DNA of 22,817 nucleotides from a virus, in IMG/VR virus record IMGVR_UViG_3300035034_000198, positions 1-22,817 of that record; one strand, written 5' to 3'. Positions 20,778 through 22,817 of this stretch are shown piece after piece (position 1 is the stretch's first letter; each line of letters starts with the position of its first letter). The position numbers and the translations under genes are program-made. The notes under the pieces are model-generated. The model did no database searches, had not been told where the DNA came from, and worked only from the letters and a program-made list of their open reading frames with translations.

Positions 20778-21479
20778 CTAACGAATGGGAACTCCACACA
20801 TAAGATCAAGCTCGATCTGGAGTTCCTTTAGGATATCAGATATTTCTTTCCTATCCTGGATATTATTCCTTAACTCTCTACCCAGATGGTTGTTAACATC
20901 TAGTATTATCTGTCTCTCTGAAACTCTTAGTGGCCTTCTCCTAAGACTTCTCTCTAGAATTGGGCAAAGTATAGAGCTAAATGATTCTGGTTCTTTTTGG
21001 ATCCAATCGGTTCTCCTTTTAAATGATGAACGTATTCTATCTAGTACAGACCAAATGTAGGATTTCTCGCAATCGTACTTATGAGTTATTTGTATGATAG
21101 TTAAACCCTTTTTGTAATAATCTACATATACGTTCTTATCTGATGGATAGAGAGATTCTACTAGATTATCAAGTATATCATAAGGAGAAGGAGAATCGTC
21201 AATTTCTATAGGGTCCTCCGACAAGAAAAAGGCATCATTAGGATCCATTAGAATGTCACTACGATACTTAGTCCAGAAAGGGGAAGTGTTGGATCTCCAT
21301 AAATTAGAAACTACTCTAACAACCCAGAATTTAAAATACCCTCTAACTTTGGTCCTTTTATCCTCCGGTAGTTCTAGAAATATTAGTGCCACTTCTTGTT
21401 CAAGGTCCTTCACTAAATTCTCCTGTCTACATATGTTGTTACATATTTCCTTAATAAGTGAATACTCTTGATTAGTCAA
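20778..21479 (-). CDS. Sigma-70-like factor, putative
   Basis: The 233-residue protein starts with NLVKDLEQEVALIFLELPED followed by GYFKFWVVRVVSNLWRSNTS (residues 21-65), which resembles sigma region 2 (core-binding/-10 helix). The middle carries YVDYYKKGLTIIQITHKYDC then KSYIWSVLDRIRSSFKRR (119-156), which fits a sigma region-4 helix-turn-helix. Such short sigma-like proteins are recurrent in Bacteroidota phages as I recall. The last 70 residues are Arg/Leu-rich and unassigned. It overlaps the upstream gene by 8 nt. If functional, it would redirect host RNA polymerase to phage promoters. Confidence 0.55.
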   Translation of the reverse strand: MTNQEYSLIKEICNNICRQENLVKDLEQEVALIFLELPEDKRTKVRGYFKFWVVRVVSNLWRSNTSPFWTKYRSDILMDPNDAFFLSEDPIEIDDSPSPYDILDNLVESLYPSDKNVYVDYYKKGLTIIQITHKYDCEKSYIWSVLDRIRSSFKRRTDWIQKEPESFSSILCPILERSLRRRPLRVSERQIILDVNNHLGRELRNNIQDRKEISDILKELQIELDLMCGVPIR

Positions 21480-22053
21480 ATCTGGATTTAAGTTCTTTTT
21501 TAATTCCCTTTTGAATTTCTCTAGGGTATAGAGAAGCTATCATAAAATCCTCTATTAACCTCATATCCTTTCTTTCGAATGCCTCTGGGATAAATTGATC
21601 CCTCATTCTTCTGATCCCTTCAATAGCACTACGGTAAATGAAATTGTTAAATTCCTTTTTATATTTTACCATGTCTAAATCTAAACATGTTATAAGATTT
21701 TCCTTACTAATATCTCTACAGTTATAATTCTTGAATCTTATGTGATGATTACCTAAATCTCTACCTTTGTAACATTCATATAAAACTCTATTTAAATTTT
21801 TTACTCCAGCATATCTATAACTTATTGGACCTTCTCCTCTTATATAATATTTAATAATATCGCTACCAATTACAGAGGTCCTCATTTTTTTGTCTGGATT
21901 ATCCTTTATCCTAAATTCATGACTTCCTCCTATATCATAAAGGTTTCCTTCTGAGTCTGCTTGTATAAAATTCATCCTTGGATGATTGAATCTTTCTTTA
22001 GATTTTTTTGGGATTGGGTAACTTAAATCAAAGTAAGTTTCTTTATGGGTCAT
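21472..22053 (-). CDS. HNH-like protein, possibly degenerate, unknown role
   Basis: The 193-residue protein has a stretch VLYECYKGRDLGNHHIRFKN followed by YNCRDISKENLITCLDLDMV, which follows the HNH order (His-His, then Asp/Asn-Asn-Leu-like NLI) without a full catalytic set. The N-terminal part is an unrecognised beta-rich region (MNFIQADSEGNLYDIGG) and the C-terminal part is helical. It heads the minus-strand early operon and overlaps the sigma-like gene by 8 nt. It may be a DNA-binding or nuclease-derived protein; the HNH reading is tentative. Confidence 0.45.
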   Translation of the reverse strand: MTHKETYFDLSYPIPKKSKERFNHPRMNFIQADSEGNLYDIGGSHEFRIKDNPDKKMRTSVIGSDIIKYYIRGEGPISYRYAGVKNLNRVLYECYKGRDLGNHHIRFKNYNCRDISKENLITCLDLDMVKYKKEFNNFIYRSAIEGIRRMRDQFIPEAFERKDMRLIEDFMIASLYPREIQKGIKKELKSRFD

Positions 22054-22070
22054 TTTTGTAATCTTTAATT

Positions 22071-22113
22071 ATATATCATTAGCAAAAAAACGCTTTTTTT
22101 CGATTTGATATAT
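22071..22113. promoter_or_regulatory. Symmetric divergent operator/promoter region
   Basis: The 43-bp sequence is laid out as 8-5-7-3-7-5-8: ATATATCA arm, 5-nt spacer, A7, CGC centre, T7, 5-nt spacer, TGATATAT arm. Outer arms and A7/T7 are perfectly complementary. It lies between the divergent starts (22053 minus, 22116 plus). TCGATTTG (22100-22107) matches 7 of 8 positions of TAnnTTTG, with TTAG 17 nt upstream. Dual promoters with an operator for a dimeric repressor are inferred. Confidence 0.6.
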
Positions 22114-22115
22114 AG

Positions 22116-22520
22116 ATGAATAAAAACTCAATTATGCAATACACATCATTTTATTCACTATATGACCCTAGAACGGGAGAAGACAAATTTGTAATAACAT
22201 CTAATAAAAACTCCCAGATCATGTTACAGGAACTAAAGCAGAGAGCTACTAGGGATGCTAAAGACGAATCAGACCTAATGGTATGGGTTAAAGATATTAT
22301 ATCAATTGGTAGATCTCCTAGGGTTAGAGATTACGGACAGTTCAAATTTAATTCTCACGAAATAGAAGAGAAGAAGAAAGGTCTAGAGATTAGTCTTGGA
22401 CTAAGGGAAGAAGATAAGACAGAAGAGGTTAAACCTAAACCTAAGGCTAAAAGAACTAGAAAGCCCAAAAAAACTGAACCAAAGAAAGATGATAACGGGG
22501 ATTCACGTAGTATCGGATAA
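22116..22520 (+). CDS. Lys-rich-tailed protein, unknown
   Basis: The protein has 134 residues from ATG 22116, or 128 from Met7 at 22134. The body (MQYTSFYSLYDPRTGEDKFV; MVWVKDIISIGRSPRVRDYG) is unrecognised; the end is a Lys/Pro/Arg-rich tail (KPKPKAKRTRKPKK) like a nucleic-acid-binding tail. The ATG at 22116 lies 2 nt from the operator palindrome, so the transcript start would nearly coincide with it. Met7 would leave an A-rich leader of about 20 nt and is the better candidate. It is the first gene of the plus-strand operon, and the next gene overlaps it by 32 nt. Confidence 0.6.
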   Translation: MNKNSIMQYTSFYSLYDPRTGEDKFVITSNKNSQIMLQELKQRATRDAKDESDLMVWVKDIISIGRSPRVRDYGQFKFNSHEIEEKKKGLEISLGLREEDKTEEVKPKPKAKRTRKPKKTEPKKDDNGDSRSIG

Positions 22521-22817
22521 GGTTAGAACAGAACCCAGAAAGAGCTGGGAGATTCTACTACAGATAGCATCCCTAAAATTATATCAGAACAACTTTGGTC
22601 CTATACATCTCTATTGTTGTGAAGAGGCCCATCATTTTTATGAATCTATAGGGGTTCTCCAGATGTATGATGAGGTACATAAATTAGACGAAAGTTTAAT
22701 AGAGGGTGTAGATCAGAAGAAATACTTCGCTACATCTAAGTTACTAGCCCAGCTTCAGTGCGATTTAGAAGAATGTATATTTATAGATACCGACCTTCTT
22801 ATAACTAACGCTTACGC
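22489..22817 (+). CDS. Glycosyltransferase-like protein, 3' end outside window
   Basis: The frame starts at ATG 22489, inside the end of the upstream gene, with AAAGAAAG just before it, and is open to the edge (109 codons). It reads MITGIHVVSDKVRTEPRKSW, later LYQNNFGPIHLYCCEEAHHF, and IFIDTDLLI near the edge. A Trp-containing helix, G-P-I-H-L-Y strand, then a DxD motif (Asp-Thr-Asp) inside a hydrophobic strand is the layout of GT-A glycosyltransferases, where DxD holds the metal-sugar nucleotide. Targets could be phage DNA, virion proteins or host surface glycans; the sequence here does not decide. The C-terminal half is missing. Confidence 0.6.
   Translation, partial: MITGIHVVSDKVRTEPRKSWEILLQIASLKLYQNNFGPIHLYCCEEAHHFYESIGVLQMYDEVHKLDESLIEGVDQKKYFATSKLLAQLQCDLEECIFIDTDLLITNAY

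Overview
This window reads as one continuous piece of a tailed, siphovirus-type bacteriophage genome whose host is probably a member of the Bacteroidota (Flavobacteriia-like). The evidence is AT-rich DNA, A-rich leaders with few Shine-Dalgarno sites, a perfect TAnnTTTG promoter box, a phage lipoprotein whose mature end (C-I-K-E-E-D) resembles Bacteroidota lipoproteins, and structural protein types that I associate with phages of that phylum. No tail-sheath gene is seen, so a long non-contractile tail is the best inference. No tRNA, integrase, IS element, CRISPR array or endolysin was found.

Nearly everything lies on the minus strand, so the window is transcribed from high to low coordinates. 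Early/replication region (about 22.05 to 18.17 kb): an HNH-like protein, a sigma-factor-like protein, a NUMOD4/HNH homing endonuclease, a small winged-helix protein, a DnaD/O-like initiator and a DnaC-like helicase loader. A 62-bp near-identical repeat sits at both junctions around the small winged-helix gene. A 43-bp imperfect palindrome (22071-22113) separates this operon from a plus-strand operon that holds a Lys-rich protein and the start of a glycosyltransferase-like gene.

Accessory cassette (about 18.05 to 17.22 kb): a small lipoprotein gene and a 56-aa AP2-like protein. Each is preceded by a copy of a 35-bp direct repeat that looks like a promoter, and terminators bound the cassette on both sides.

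Structural operon (17.19 kb to the left end): small and large terminase, a two-TM protein, a tail-assembly-chaperone-like gene with a probable -1 ribosomal frameshift on a T9 run, tail completion proteins, two large tail proteins and the tape measure. Only after these come the head genes: XkdF-type protease, scaffold, major capsid and tail tube, and then portal, head-tail adaptor, a membrane protein and a collagen-like fibre. Having tail genes before head genes, and the portal far from the terminase, departs from the usual siphovirus order. Hairpins and a terminator around the capsid and tail-tube genes could set these high-copy proteins above the low-copy portal and adaptor.

The most noteworthy signals are the frameshifted chaperone gene, the homing endonuclease carrying a copied gene end and ribosome site, the lipoprotein/AP2 cassette with repeated promoters, and the symmetric divergent operator. 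All functional calls come from reading motifs by eye; no database search was run.
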